Assembly: GCA_033398695.1 (NCBI GenBank)
Contig: CM065817.1
Span: 31,630,231-31,694,230 of the forward strand
Source: Orobanche coerulescens
Taxonomy: Eukaryota; Streptophyta; Magnoliopsida; Lamiales; Orobanchaceae
Reading direction: 5' to 3'
DNA: 64,000 bases
The notes under the pieces are model-generated. The model searched no databases. It worked only from the letters and a program-made list of their open reading frames with translations, and had not been told where the DNA came from. The translations under genes were made by a program, and so were the position numbers. Positions 36,151-45,442 of this stretch are shown piece after piece; position 1 is the stretch's first letter; every line of letters begins with the position of its first letter.

Positions 36151-36282
36151 AAACGCGAAGAAATCTGCATTGGTTTTTGTCTTTATGACAAAATATCATG
36201 TTCCAAGAGTACCAAATCCATATATGTAAACAACCGGAAAATACAGTTCTAACTTTTCAAAACAAAGGTCCAGCCAACATAC

Positions 36283-36350
36283 CAATCTGTTCTCCATTTA
36301 ACATCATAGCCACTCTCTTGGCAACTTTCTTGTCAGTGAACTCCACCCAT
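36283..36350 (-). pseudogene. Captured exon of ESF2/ABT1-like pre-rRNA processing factor
   Basis: The minus strand reads WVEFTDKKVAKRVAMMLNGE. This matches the conserved RRM stretch of the ESF2/ABT1 family, proteins of the nucleolar small-subunit processome. It is bounded by an AATGCAG acceptor and a GTATGT donor, giving a 68-base exon. It is a single exon only, so no function is expected. Confidence 0.75.
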
Positions 36351-36460
36351 CTGCATTGAGATATCAGACAGGCCAAACAAGCAGAAGATGTTTTCGAGAT
36401 GTTCGTTCAGACAGCCTTTATCAATAGTAAATATCAATGTGGCGTAGTCAAGAACTCACA

Positions 36461-36612
36461 TTCCGATTCTTCATCATCTTCATCACACCATTTATTCCAA
36501 TCAACCTTAATATGTGGAGCAAGCTTTTCTTCGGATTTCAGTAGCCTTTTCCACCACCCCTTTTGCTCTTTTTGTATAGAGCACAGAATATTCCTCAAAC
36601 AGATCTTTGTCT
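36461..36612 (-). pseudogene. Captured p23 co-chaperone exon, C-terminal part of CS domain
   Basis: The minus-strand frame reads [20 protein letters not shown], then [16 protein letters not shown], characteristic of plant p23 (an HSP90 co-chaperone with a CS domain), and ends at a GTGAGT donor (exon end 36461). The upstream boundary is unclear because solo LTR J inserted at 36624. Confidence 0.82.
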
Positions 36613-36623
36613 TGCATCCCTAC

Positions 36624-37674
36624 TGTTGGAATATTTTATTCCATACGTGCTATAATAGTGTTTTGATGATTAAAGTTGTTACACAAAGCAAAACAACAAA
36701 GAGACGAAGCAAAGCATCGAAGAAAACGAAGTACAAAAAGATGGATTTATGCAAGCTTAACGTACGTAACATAAGCTAAATAACGTACGTAATGTGAGCC
36801 ACTTAGCGTACGTAAGAGATGATGGTTAGCGTACGTAAAGATGTGTTCAAAATTCAAACGAGAAGAACGTTGGACGAGTCAAAGTTAAAAAGGCGGCAAC
36901 GGACATATGACGTCAGCAATGACGTACACTTAACGTACGTAATGCGAGATTGGCTAACGTACATAAGGAAAAGAACGAATACTACTGGACTCAACCTGGG
37001 AGATGTTAACGTAAATAAGAGATACGATTTAACGTACGTTAACGAGCTTACGTACGTAATATAGTGAAGATAGCGTATGTAATGCAGTCTGAAGAGCTAA
37101 CGGCTAGTTTGGTTGATGAAGGCTATAAATACCACATCCTTGGTATTATTCCATACAACAACTTCAAGAAAAACATACATTCATCAGAGATTGATATACT
37201 TACATTGTTGTTGTGATATTGAGCTTATATTGTTAGTCTGAGTGTTTATACATTCAACATATACAGGAGAGGTAAAAGAAAAAATACGATTGGATTCGGT
37301 GTTATTAGGATCAAGGATCCGGCATTGTTAGAATCGCAATCGTTGTCTTAGTGAGGTTTATCTAGTACCCATAGAAAGCTAGAGCAGTTGATTCCTTGTC
37401 CAATAAAAAAAGAAAAATAGTTTAACTTGGACCGACACAAAGACAAGTACGAGTGATTTATCACGGACCAATAGAAGACGTGATTGTAACGGTTATCCCT
37501 CGACCGATAGAAGAGAGGTGAGAGTTTTCGATCTTTATCCTATTGAAAAAGATATCGAGAGAGGACGTATGCTCGATTATAGCCGAACCTCTATAAATTC
37601 TTGTGTCGTTTAAATTTCGCACCTTTATTTTCACGCTTCCGCAGAACGGCGCATATTCCGATTTTGCTCCAACA
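36624..37674 (+). mobile_element. Solo LTR J, family not assigned
   Basis: Starts TGTTGGAATATTTTATTCC and ends TTTTGCTCCAACA, with perfect five-base duplication CCTAC at 36619-36623 and 37675-37679. A TATA box, TATAAAT, is at 37124-37130. A palindrome array (AACGTACGTAA type) at about 36760-37080 lies upstream of it. Orientation is inferred from the TATA box. No internal region is present, so the lineage is open. Confidence 0.9.
36760..37080. repeat. Palindrome array in U3 of solo LTR J
   Basis: Repeated TTAACGTACGTAA, TAGCGTACGTAA and CTTACGTACGTAAT words, ending about 45 bases before the TATA box. The unit resembles that of elements A and C, although the LTR itself is otherwise unlike theirs. 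Confidence 0.85.
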
Positions 37675-37679
37675 CCTAC

Positions 37680-38302
37680 ATTAAGCAACAATATGCACAA
37701 TATCAATAGTTGACGAAGTAAAGCATGATTTTATGGGAATATCGTAGAAAAAAACAATCCAAGTATTAGTTCTAACAACTATGAAGAAACAAAACCACCA
37801 AGATCGGTGTTCGTATTATGAATGCTTTATCAGTACATAATAAATTTAACAACTAAGCGACCGAACACTCATGATTTCAAACCAGTATGCATCATTATGC
37901 TCGGTTAAACAAATTGACCCAATTCATCTCCACGTGAATTCTATCACACCGAATAATAACATCCCTCGCTCTGCAAGAAAAAAAAGGGGCCAATTTATGA
38001 TTCTCTGAAAAACAAATCATCTTTACTGTAAAATAATCATGTTCTGCTAAAAACGACAATTATTCACGAGAAATCGATCTTAACAACATGCAAATCATGA
38101 CCAAGGCACATTTTAGTAAATTAACCATACTTCATCAAAAGAAATACTCATCTTGACATACATTCATCTCAATTTCTGCATCCAAGAAGAGTTCCAAGTA
38201 AATTAGATCCTAACTTTAACCTTAATATTTCTACTCGACATTCACTTACAAATAAAAACGTCGGCAATCACAAAGGGTCTAATAGCAGAAAATAAATTGT
38301 AC
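37680..38302 (-). other. Presumed captured p23 intron
   Basis: AT-rich sequence between the two p23 exons, with a donor at its right end. No other feature is seen. Confidence 0.5.
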
Positions 38303-38486
38303 CTGAGGGGCAGTATTCCCATAAAGCTGGAGAGTGAAGTTGAAGGGTTCTCCATTAACGCCCGGCCATGGAGGCCGAAAAAGGCCATCCGGTTCGCAGT
38401 TTACAAAAATGTCTTTGGCGTCGGGCAGAGATACGGTCAGGTACACCTTGTCGGACCGTTGTGCCCACAGAACCTCCGGCTTCCGA
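38303..38486 (-). pseudogene. Captured p23 co-chaperone exon, N-terminal part of CS domain
   Basis: The minus strand reads [20 protein letters not shown], the signature start of plant p23 CS domains, and ends [12 protein letters not shown] at a GTACAA donor. A TGGGTGCAG acceptor bounds the other side. The later motif changes ([12 protein letters not shown]) suggest drift without selection. Known p23 proteins bind the HSP90 N-domain in the cytosol; this fragment alone cannot. Confidence 0.83.
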
Positions 38487-39059
38487 CTGCACCCAACCAC
38501 AAAACGACGTCGTTAATTAGCCAGAAAAAAAAATAAAAAAAAATAACTGAGAAAATCATAGAAGTGGCGGCAAATCATAAATAAGATCCTAATGATATTT
38601 ATGGGAACAAACATTCCAAGAACCTCATGTTCTCAGATGACGCTTTCTTGTTGATACAAAGGTCCGAACCGCAAGGGTTGGGGATTTAAGACTAACAAAC
38701 TAACGGAGAGACGGAGAGCCTAAACAAACGCAAAGATGGGCACGTGTTGTCGCCCTTGCCGGTGCACGTCGACTTACGCTTATCCTGATAGACGATTGCA
38801 GCAAGCACGCATCATAGATCACTCGTCAACAGGGCTGAGCGCCTGGGCAAAGGTGCGACGACGAGGACTACCAGCGGTGGGCGGCAGTCAGGTGCAACCA
38901 CAACAAGAGAAGAAACGGGGAGACAGAGAGGATGAGTCGACGGTTTTGAATTTTTGAGAAGAAGAGGCGTGAGCCGTGACCTAGGGCTGGGAGAGGATAG
39001 AAGGCTTAAGGATTAGAAGACGGGAATGAAAGAGGCTGCGGGATTTATTTGAGTGTTTT
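38487..39059 (-). other. GC-rich leader-like region of the CACTA chimeric unit
   Basis: About 38700-39000 is clearly more GC-rich than its surroundings and on the minus strand resembles a plant 5' UTR plus first exon (pyrimidine-rich tracts, AAATAAATCCC at its start). It could be the captured promoter and leader of a chimeric transcript. No protein is recognised in it. Confidence 0.35.
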
Positions 39060-39246
39060 TTCTTTTCTTATTACTTATACGTTAGTGTCAAGAATTACAG
39101 ACGCCTAGATTAGTGATGCGTCTGTGTGAGCAATCAGCGACACTTAAATGTTAAATATAAAAACTAATCCAATTTTATATATTTAGTGACACATAACAAA
39201 AAATTGTCAGAACACAAGTGTCACTAAAACCCTGTGTTTAGTAGTG
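39060..39246. repeat. CACTA right terminus and subterminal repeats
   Basis: TTTAGTGACAC and GTGTCACTAAAA motifs in both orientations, ending TTTAGTAGTG, followed by ACA (39247-39249). Confidence 0.82.
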
Positions 39247-39249
39247 ACA

Positions 39250-39660
39250 GAAATCAAAGGTAAATATAGGAGTTTGCTTACAATCCTTGTGATGAAATTT
39301 AACTAGAACCATGAATCAAGATCACTAACTTAAAGCTTCAACAAGAAAAACCCTAGCTTCCAATCCTTCAACACAACTCTTGCTCCTTTAATAACCTTGA
39401 TCTAACCTTGTAATAACCTTATGAATTCAGCCCCTAACACCTTGTATAGATTTTACCAAATAAATACTTACACCCAAAAAAGAGTGAAAAGATGGGAAGA
39501 AGAAGAAGCTAACCTTAAGAACAAATAGAATTAGGGCTTCTTCTGGAGTTGAGGCCGACAGCGAGCACAAGTCCACGGCGGAAACGGGCGACGGACGACG
39601 GGCTGGACAAGGACACAGTGAGCGGACGACGGGCTTCTTCTTGTGAGAAGATGTTTCTTT
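39250..39660. other. Region right of the CACTA element, no gene seen
   Basis: Moderately AT-rich, with a pyrimidine-rich stretch on the minus strand near 39490-39620 that resembles a 5' leader. No supported ORF. Confidence 0.4.
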
Positions 39661-39667
39661 TCGTTGT

Positions 39668-39895
39668 TTTTAAGAGACTTTAGCCGACGACATGTAAGTC
39701 GTCGGCCGTTACACTTTAGCCGACGGCTCTGAGGCTCTTGTCAGCTAAAGACTTTTCTTTTATATATTTTGCTTTCCATTTTATAAATATATATATATAC
39801 ACAAAAAAAAAATATATAGTTTTATAAAAAATATGTGTATATATATACATATACTTTTAGGGTTTAGCCGACGAATCTGTGGTCGGCTAAAGTGT
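39668..39895. repeat. Three AGCCGACGA hairpins
   Basis: Stem-loops of the form TTTAGCCGACGA...TCGTCGGC / GTCGGCTAAAG recur at about 39668-39710, 39715-39750 and 39862-39892. GCCGACG hairpins are common in the subterminal parts of some plant CACTA elements, but no CACTA end is found here. Confidence 0.6.
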
Positions 39896-39899
39896 TGAT

Positions 39900-40733
39900 C
39901 TTTAACCAAAAAAAAAAAAAAATATGTGTATTCTGATTCGCCAAAAAGCCTTTATTTATAGATAAAAATATAAAATTTTGAGGGCATAAAGACCATCCAT
40001 TTAGTTACGACACTTTTTAAATAATATCATTTTTTTAAATACTCCTTTAGATACTTTTTTCTATATTTTTGAATTCCTCAGATTCATTTTATTTTTTAAA
40101 TATTTTAAGATATCGCCAAATATTTTTATTTTTTCATATTAATTCTAGAAACTTCTCTATATTTTCAGATTTATTTTATATCCTCGAAATCTTTTCAAAA
40201 AAATATAAATATTTTATTTTTCAGATTTTTGCCTAAATATTTTTTATTTGTTTGTGTTGAAATGACCAATGAAAACAGTAGACCCTTGCAGGAAAAAAGT
40301 GAGAACCGGTGGTCGATGGGATGCGACCAGTACACATGTAGTCATGGAGAGACGTGTGGCTCTAAAGAAAAGGAGGGAGGCGCACAACACATTTGGAAAG
40401 TTCTTGGGGGAGGGAGTATAAAATCATAGTTCAAACAACAACTACAATAATTGAAAGTCATGTCTATTTTACACGGCAAAATAAACTACCAACGATATAT
40501 ACACATACATATATCTTGAAATCTCCCATCCCATGCACATCCCACTCTCACTCGATATACAAACAAATTAAAAATGACGCTCACAAGTTGGATGTGCAGC
40601 AGGCAACTGCCACTACATACTGACAAAATACTAACCCTAACATAAACCAATCACACATCTGCAAAAGAAAACCAGCTGGTTAAAAAAAAAAAAAAAGTTA
40701 CACAAATACTCGATGTGGGACGACTAACTTCGA
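39900..40733. other. AT-rich 3' flank of the H2B gene
   Basis: Very AT-rich, with A and T runs, and an A run at 40685-40697 that may be near the H2B 3' end. No gene seen. Confidence 0.5.
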
Positions 40734-41477
40734 TCACTTGGCCTGCCCCCCTGAAACATAGGATACATAGTTACTAACTGCTTTAGTCCCCTCGGCAATG
40801 GCATGCTTTCCTAATTCTCCAGGCAACACGAGCTTGACCGCCCCTTGTATCTCCCTCGACGACATGGTGCTCCGCCCCGTGTACTTCTGCAGCAGAGCCG
40901 CCTCCTCCGCCAGCCGCTCGAACATGTCACCCATCAGGTTGTTTATTACCGTCATCGCTTTAGAAGATATCCCCATGTCCGGGTGCACTTGCTTCATCAC
41001 TTTAAACACATACCTCTTGTACCCTCCTCCTCCTACTACTACGTCGGAGCGCTTCCGCCGCCTTTTTACGACTCCTTGTTGTTTCCCGGCCACGGGGACT
41101 TTCCTTTTTCCGGTTTTCTTCTTCTCCTCCTCCTCTTGTGGGGTTATAGGATTCGGCGGAGGCGCCTCCTTGCGCGGCGGTGTGGGGGCGGTTTCCGACT
41201 CCGGCTGCGTCTCGTATTCGTCGTCTTCCTGGAATTGTGTTTCAGGTTCGTTTGATTTTTCCTGAATAGGAATGTTTTTCAAGATGGGATCCGACACATC
41301 CGGTGGAGTTGAAATTTCCACGTTTTGATTTTCTCTTGTTGAAGAAGAAAGTAGTTCGACTTTCTCGCTTTCTCCTTCGCCGGCGGGGGTAACCACCACT
41401 TTGACGGTCTCCTCCACCACTTTCGTAGTCGTCGTCACCGTCTTCACAGCCCTACCCGGCCGCTTCTTCGGTGCCAT
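40734..41477 (-). CDS. HTB8: Histone H2B variant with long N-terminal tail (H2B.8/H2B.S-like)
   Basis: An intact 247-codon, intronless frame. Residues about 153-243 form an H2B histone fold ([20 protein letters not shown], then [29 protein letters not shown] and [12 protein letters not shown]). The first ~150 residues are low complexity: a Thr/Val/Lys-rich start, an acidic Glu/Pro-rich middle and a basic patch (KRRRKR) before the fold. Canonical plant H2B is about 145 residues, so the tail is roughly 100 longer, as in the H2B.8 (H2B.S) variant of flowering-plant sperm and seeds. The C-terminus lacks the usual Ala-Val-Thr-Lys stretch: the Lys normally monoubiquitylated is Asn (AVSNY). No clear TATA box is seen upstream. 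It is the only intact non-transposon gene in the window. The variant assignment rests on length and motifs, not on alignment. Confidence 0.88.
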   Translation of the reverse strand: MAPKKRPGRAVKTVTTTTKVVEETVKVVVTPAGEGESEKVELLSSSTRENQNVEISTPPDVSDPILKNIPIQEKSNEPETQFQEDDEYETQPESETAPTPPRKEAPPPNPITPQEEEEKKKTGKRKVPVAGKQQGVVKRRRKRSDVVVGGGGYKRYVFKVMKQVHPDMGISSKAMTVINNLMGDMFERLAEEAALLQKYTGRSTMSSREIQGAVKLVLPGELGKHAIAEGTKAVSNYVSYVSGGQAK

Positions 41478-41780
41478 TGTCTTTTTTTTTTTTTAATTTC
41501 TGCCTGAACACCGGCTGTGAAGTTTTTAAGGTGGGGGTGTTAAAAAGGTGGTGGTGATAGTTCGAGAAGCAACCACGTGGGTAAGACGTGTCGAGTGGAT
41601 GTCTCGTTACTGCTACGTGGTGGTTAAAAAGGTGAAATGGTCAAGATATTCACCGGGAACGGTTAGGCCCATTTCTAGCCAGAAAAGAAAGTTTTGTTTA
41701 TGGGCTCGGGCCGGAAATTTTCAGTTTCACTTCACTGAATCACTTCAAATCTCGCTCAATAATATATATATATATATATA
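41478..41780. other. Upstream region of the H2B gene
   Basis: A T-run lies directly before the ATG (41483-41496). No unambiguous TATA box; the region ends in an AT microsatellite at 41761-41780. Confidence 0.4.
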
Positions 41781-42092
41781 CGCGTTTAATGCAGTACCAA
41801 TATTAGATACAGTATTTTACGATACTAATTTATGTATGGATTTTGTACTAATTATACAATAAATATATGTATTTCGTGGATCAAAATTTCAATGCATTAA
41901 AATATGCAATATATACATCAAAATATGATGCATTAAAATATTAGATTATATGTATCAAATTTTTGTGAGAATTAATACATTGAAATTTTGATGCACGAAA
42001 TGCATATATTTCATGCATAATTAGTACAAAACTCATGCATAAATTAATACGATAAAATACTGTATCGAATATTGATACTGCATAGAACGCGC
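41781..42092. mobile_element. Foldback MITE with ~115-base arms
   Basis: The left arm (CGCGTTTAATGCAGTACCAA...) and the reverse complement of the right arm (CGCGTTCTATGCAGTATCAA...) match with few differences for roughly 115 bases on each side of a short AT-rich loop. AT dinucleotide runs on both sides hide any target duplication. No coding capacity. Superfamily not determined. Confidence 0.7.
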
Positions 42093-42464
42093 CCCATATA
42101 TATAATAGCAATATTCTGAGCATAATTAGATTAGGCGACGAACCTGCTGGAGAACCGTCTGGTAGCCGACCAGAAAAAAGGAAAAAAAATTAACGACCAT
42201 GAATCCATAAGAGAACAGTGCAATAGTCATCCAAACAAACAAATTTGGTTATGAATATGTTATAAAAAATTTTAATTATTTAATTAATTAATCAATGATT
42301 GACTTGACTGAATTGATTTAGGTACCTCGTGAAAATACCGACCAAAGTTAAGGTGGTTTTATGACATCAAATATCTGGATATTATCCATCATAAATTTTT
42401 GAAGTCTCTTGATAGTCCATCCGACTTGGCATCCACGTATGCGCTCCTCGTCAACTCAACCATT
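42093..42464. other. Spacer between MITE and hAT element
   Basis: No gene seen. The left edge of the Tat element F LTR may lie here, since the sequence beyond the hAT element belongs to it. Confidence 0.4.
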
Positions 42465-42472
42465 CCGGTTAA

Positions 42473-42936
42473 TAGAGATGTCAATGGGTCGGGTAGGGTA
42501 CGGGTATGCCTCCTCCATACCCTACCCTATTTGATTCGAATCAGGTTCGGGTATTGCTCATCGGGTAATCGGGTACCCAATGGGTATTCGGGTACTCGTA
42601 TACCCTATATTTAAAAATATAAATATTTTTAATATATATCATATATACATATAATGTAATTAATAAATACAATTTAGTATAATAAATATTTAAAATATAA
42701 TATTTCATATAATAATATATATAATTTATAATACAATATTATATTTATGTATAATATATAATAATAATATATTTATATAATTCAAAATGGGTACGCGGGT
42801 CGGGTAATCGGGTCGGATATTCGGGTAATATACTATACCCATACCCGACCATAAAATTTCAGGTTCGGCCGAAACCCGACCCGATTTCGGATTTATCTGA
42901 CGGGTAGGATCGGGTACGGATAAAGTTGACATCCTA
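42473..42936. mobile_element. Non-autonomous hAT-type element
   Basis: Ends TAGAGATGTCAATGGGTCGG and (reverse complement of the right end) TAGGATGTCAACTTTATCC share the hAT-like TAGRGATGTCAA start. The eight-base flanks are CCGGTTAA (42465-42472) and CCGGTTAG (42937-42944), 7 of 8 matching. GGGTAC / CGGGTA subterminal repeats in both orientations surround an AT-only core. It is 464 bases long with no transposase. Confidence 0.85.
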
Positions 42937-42944
42937 CCGGTTAG

Positions 42945-43326
42945 AAGGGCCATAGGACAAAAGAACCGATTTTCAGATAAACCGTCCGAGCAGAGCAACG
43001 AGGAGGACCGACCGAGTACGTATCAAATTTACTCCCAGATCCCGTTAAGGACCGGACCGGACATAACCGTCGGGGCCGACCCGACGACCAGACCGGAACA
43101 AGGACGAAAAGGCCGACCAGATACAGGATAAATACGCTCTAAAATACCGTCGCGGACACGACCGTCGTAGCGGGGAGACACGAGGCCGACCCGATCACAA
43201 ACCACAACAGATAAGCATCGCCAAAAGCATGCGGAACAGGCACACAGGACAGTTAATGCATTCTGTCCTCCCTCTTCCCAAAGCAGTCCCAAAGGCCGCC
43301 ACGTGTCTAAGGCACGCTCTCCCTCT
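42945..43326 (+). repeat. Element F 5' LTR, upstream part
   Basis: GC-rich, rich in GACCG / CGGTC words. The five bases CCTCT before element E continue at 48181 after it, rejoining the LTR. The left edge could be further left, inside or beyond the hAT element. Confidence 0.6.
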
Positions 43327-44603
43327 TGTTGTTGCCCAAAATATCTATCCGAAGATTAAATACTGCTGGAGACGGACAACAAACAACAATTGCGGGAGCA
43401 CTTCCGAGAGAAGATAAATAATACAAGATTTACCGGGTTTGTTAGGCCCGGGCTTGAATGCTCTCGCGAGATGTTATTAATACAAATATTCGTGGATACA
43501 AGTATTAATGAGAGAAATCTGAATACAATGAGTGTAAAAAGACTCTGTTAATCCGGCTCTTGAGCGAAGCTTGGTGTTCTTCGTCCCCGCCGATAATCTG
43601 CTGGATGAGATAGGCGGGGAGAAGTAAGACCGAATGATAGCTGTTGCCAAGAGTTGGAGATAGCCAAGTGCTTGATGTTTTGCTTCTGTGATGTATGAAA
43701 TCTGAAGGAATTTGGAGTGTTTTGTGTGCCAAAATCTCGGTTCAGTGCAGAAGAGTTTTCCCGGCTTGGACAAGTGCTGGGAGCCTTGTATTTATAGGGG
43801 CATCCGGGTCCTGTCCTCTAGCGGGCGATCGCCTTCCGGGCATTATAATAATCTGCCGATCGTCTGCCGGCCAATATTATAATAGGGCGATCTCCTGGGC
43901 TGTCGGGCTAAAGTCCAAGGAAGATGCTGGCTGTCGGGCTAAAGTCCAAGGAAGAGGTCATTGTCGGGATAAAGTCGAGGAAGAGGTGGCTCGGTGGCGG
44001 TCGATAAGGAGCCAACACGCGTCCTGAGTCAGTCAACATGCGGTCCTACTGACAAGCTTTCGGCGGCTTGTCGGCTGGTGGAGAGATTCTGCCAGGCTGT
44101 GGTCAATGGCCCGAGATTCGAGGATCTTGTCTCGGTCCTTGCACGTGGTGCCAGTCCTGAGGCTCGGCCTTCGCCGACTGGATGGCCATCGGTGGTGATC
44201 GACATGAGGCGGTCGTCTCTAGCTGATCATCCGAGGTTGCCCTCGGCCAGGTGCTGAGGGTCGGCATTCGGTCGGTCACCAAGGGTCGATCGGCAGATGC
44301 TGATAGAGGGTCGCCCGATTGTCGGTCGCCCGAAGTCGGTCGGCTGGTGCCGAGAGATGGTCGTCCGCTTATCGGTCGCTAGGAGTCGGTCGCCGTGTAC
44401 GAGAGGCGATCGTCTTGATGTCGATCGCTCGGCACCGGGATTCGTCCTGAGACCTTCGGTTGGCCAGTAAAGCTTGTCCGCTGGGTAAAGGCTCGGTCGC
44501 CTGGTTGCTGGTCGGCAAATCTGCCTTGGCCGATCGGCAGTGACTCGTTCGCCCGACCTCCGAGGCGATCGCCTGTCGGAAAGTGTTAATTCTTGACACA
44601 ACA
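43327..44603 (-). repeat. Element E 3' LTR
   Basis: Minus-strand TATA box TATAAATA at plus 43789-43796. GCGATCGC-type palindromes spread through 43825-44575, upstream of it in LTR orientation. Confidence 0.92.
43825..44575. repeat. GGCGATCGCC palindrome series in element E LTR
   Basis: Exact or near-exact GGCGATCGCC / GCGATCGTC words (for example 43825-43834 and 44561-44570) with many GGTCG / CGACC half-words between. Similar words recur inside the gag region, for example near 46484. Confidence 0.8.
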
Positions 44604-45442
44604 ATTGCCCCCCAGCTTGCTCCTATGTTGAAGACATGGGGCGAGGTGGTTCTTGCTGGCGATCGTGTAAGGAAGAGGACGGGCGATCTTGCTGAGCTGA
44701 CTTAGGATTCGGACTTGGGCTATCATGGTCGATTGGCTAGCTATCTTTCGGTCTTGTACCTGCAAAAACAACATTGGCCGATCCCCCACGGAAACTTGGT
44801 GGTTTCGCTTTGTTTGAGGAATCGTGCACAGTCGCGGAGATCGATGGACCGACTCCATGACCGTGTCTTGGTGCGCGAAGACATTGAGTGTCTCGTGACT
44901 CACTTTATTATGAGGGTCCTCTGTTAGGCTGCGCCTCGCCTCGTATTTAAACGAAGGGCGTGCGGTCTCGGTCTAGAGGAGTCCTTGCACGGGGCAGCGT
45001 CGGATGAATCAACTCCACGCCCGCGGCTTGTTAACTCTGCTTCCACCTCGGCCAGCCATGGAGATGGCCGACCTCGACGGTGTACGTTTAGACGGGGTTG
45101 TGGCATGTGTCCACTGATTAATGTTGGAGAGCCCTCAGACTACGCCGGCCTCGTATTTAAACGAAGGGCGGGCGATCTCGGCCGGAAGGGACCTTGCATG
45201 GCCGAAGCAGCCGGTTCCATCGACTGCCAGGTCCATGGCTTTATGATGCGCGGTGGAGGCGATCTTATGCCTTAGTCCGTCATGTTATATGCTGGACTGT
45301 AGATGGCGATCGTGTCCACCGGGTTGCTGATGATGTAGCGCGATGATCGGCGATCGGCCGGAAGACTGGCGATCGTCGTTCGGCAGCCGATCGCTTTATT
45401 CGTAAGTGGATTTCGGCGATCGGGCGGGAGTTGGTCCCTCGC
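44604..45442 (-). other. Element E non-coding region between gag and 3' LTR
   Basis: No ORF supported. Two copies of a segment with CTCGTATTTAAACGAAGGGC lie near 44940 and 45150, about 209 bases apart, and a second pair of diverged copies (GGCGATC-rich, with CGGAAGACTGG) lies near 45290 and 45440. Confidence 0.6.

Larger units (their letters stand above)
12171..39246. mobile_element. CACTA (En/Spm-type) transposon carrying host gene pieces (Pack-CACTA)
   Basis: The left end reads CACTACTAAAAAAAG and the right end TTTAGTAGTG, giving a 10-base perfect terminal inverted repeat flanked by ACA on both sides. Subterminal repeats of the GTGTCACTAAA / TTTAGTGACAC type fill about 12190-12480 and 39060-39246. 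After removing element C, its nested element D and solo LTR J, about 5.4 kb remains. I find no TNPD-type transposase in it. The interior contains exon-like pieces of p23, ESF2/ABT1, isoleucyl-tRNA synthetase and ARIADNE genes, all on the minus strand. It is therefore a non-autonomous gene-capturing element. Confidence 0.87.

Noticed and set aside
36819..37064. 81-codon plus-strand ORF
   Set aside because: It runs through the palindrome array of solo LTR J; its repeated residues come from the repeated DNA words.
38736..38957. 73-codon plus-strand ORF in a GC-rich patch
   Set aside because: Opposite strand to the captured exons, no recognisable motif; better explained as the leader region of the CACTA chimeric unit on the minus strand.
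40798..41265. Two plus-strand ORFs of 136-155 codons
   Set aside because: They are antisense shadows of the H2B gene; composition follows its codon pattern and no domain is recognisable.
42473..42936. GGGTA repeats as an interstitial telomere
   Set aside because: Units are irregular (GGGTACCC, CGGGTA), occur in both orientations and end in hAT-type inverted repeats with an eight-base duplication.
44227..44604. 125-codon minus ORF, present twice (also 47804-48181)
   Set aside because: Both copies are in the LTRs of element E and consist of GGTCG-rich repeat translation.
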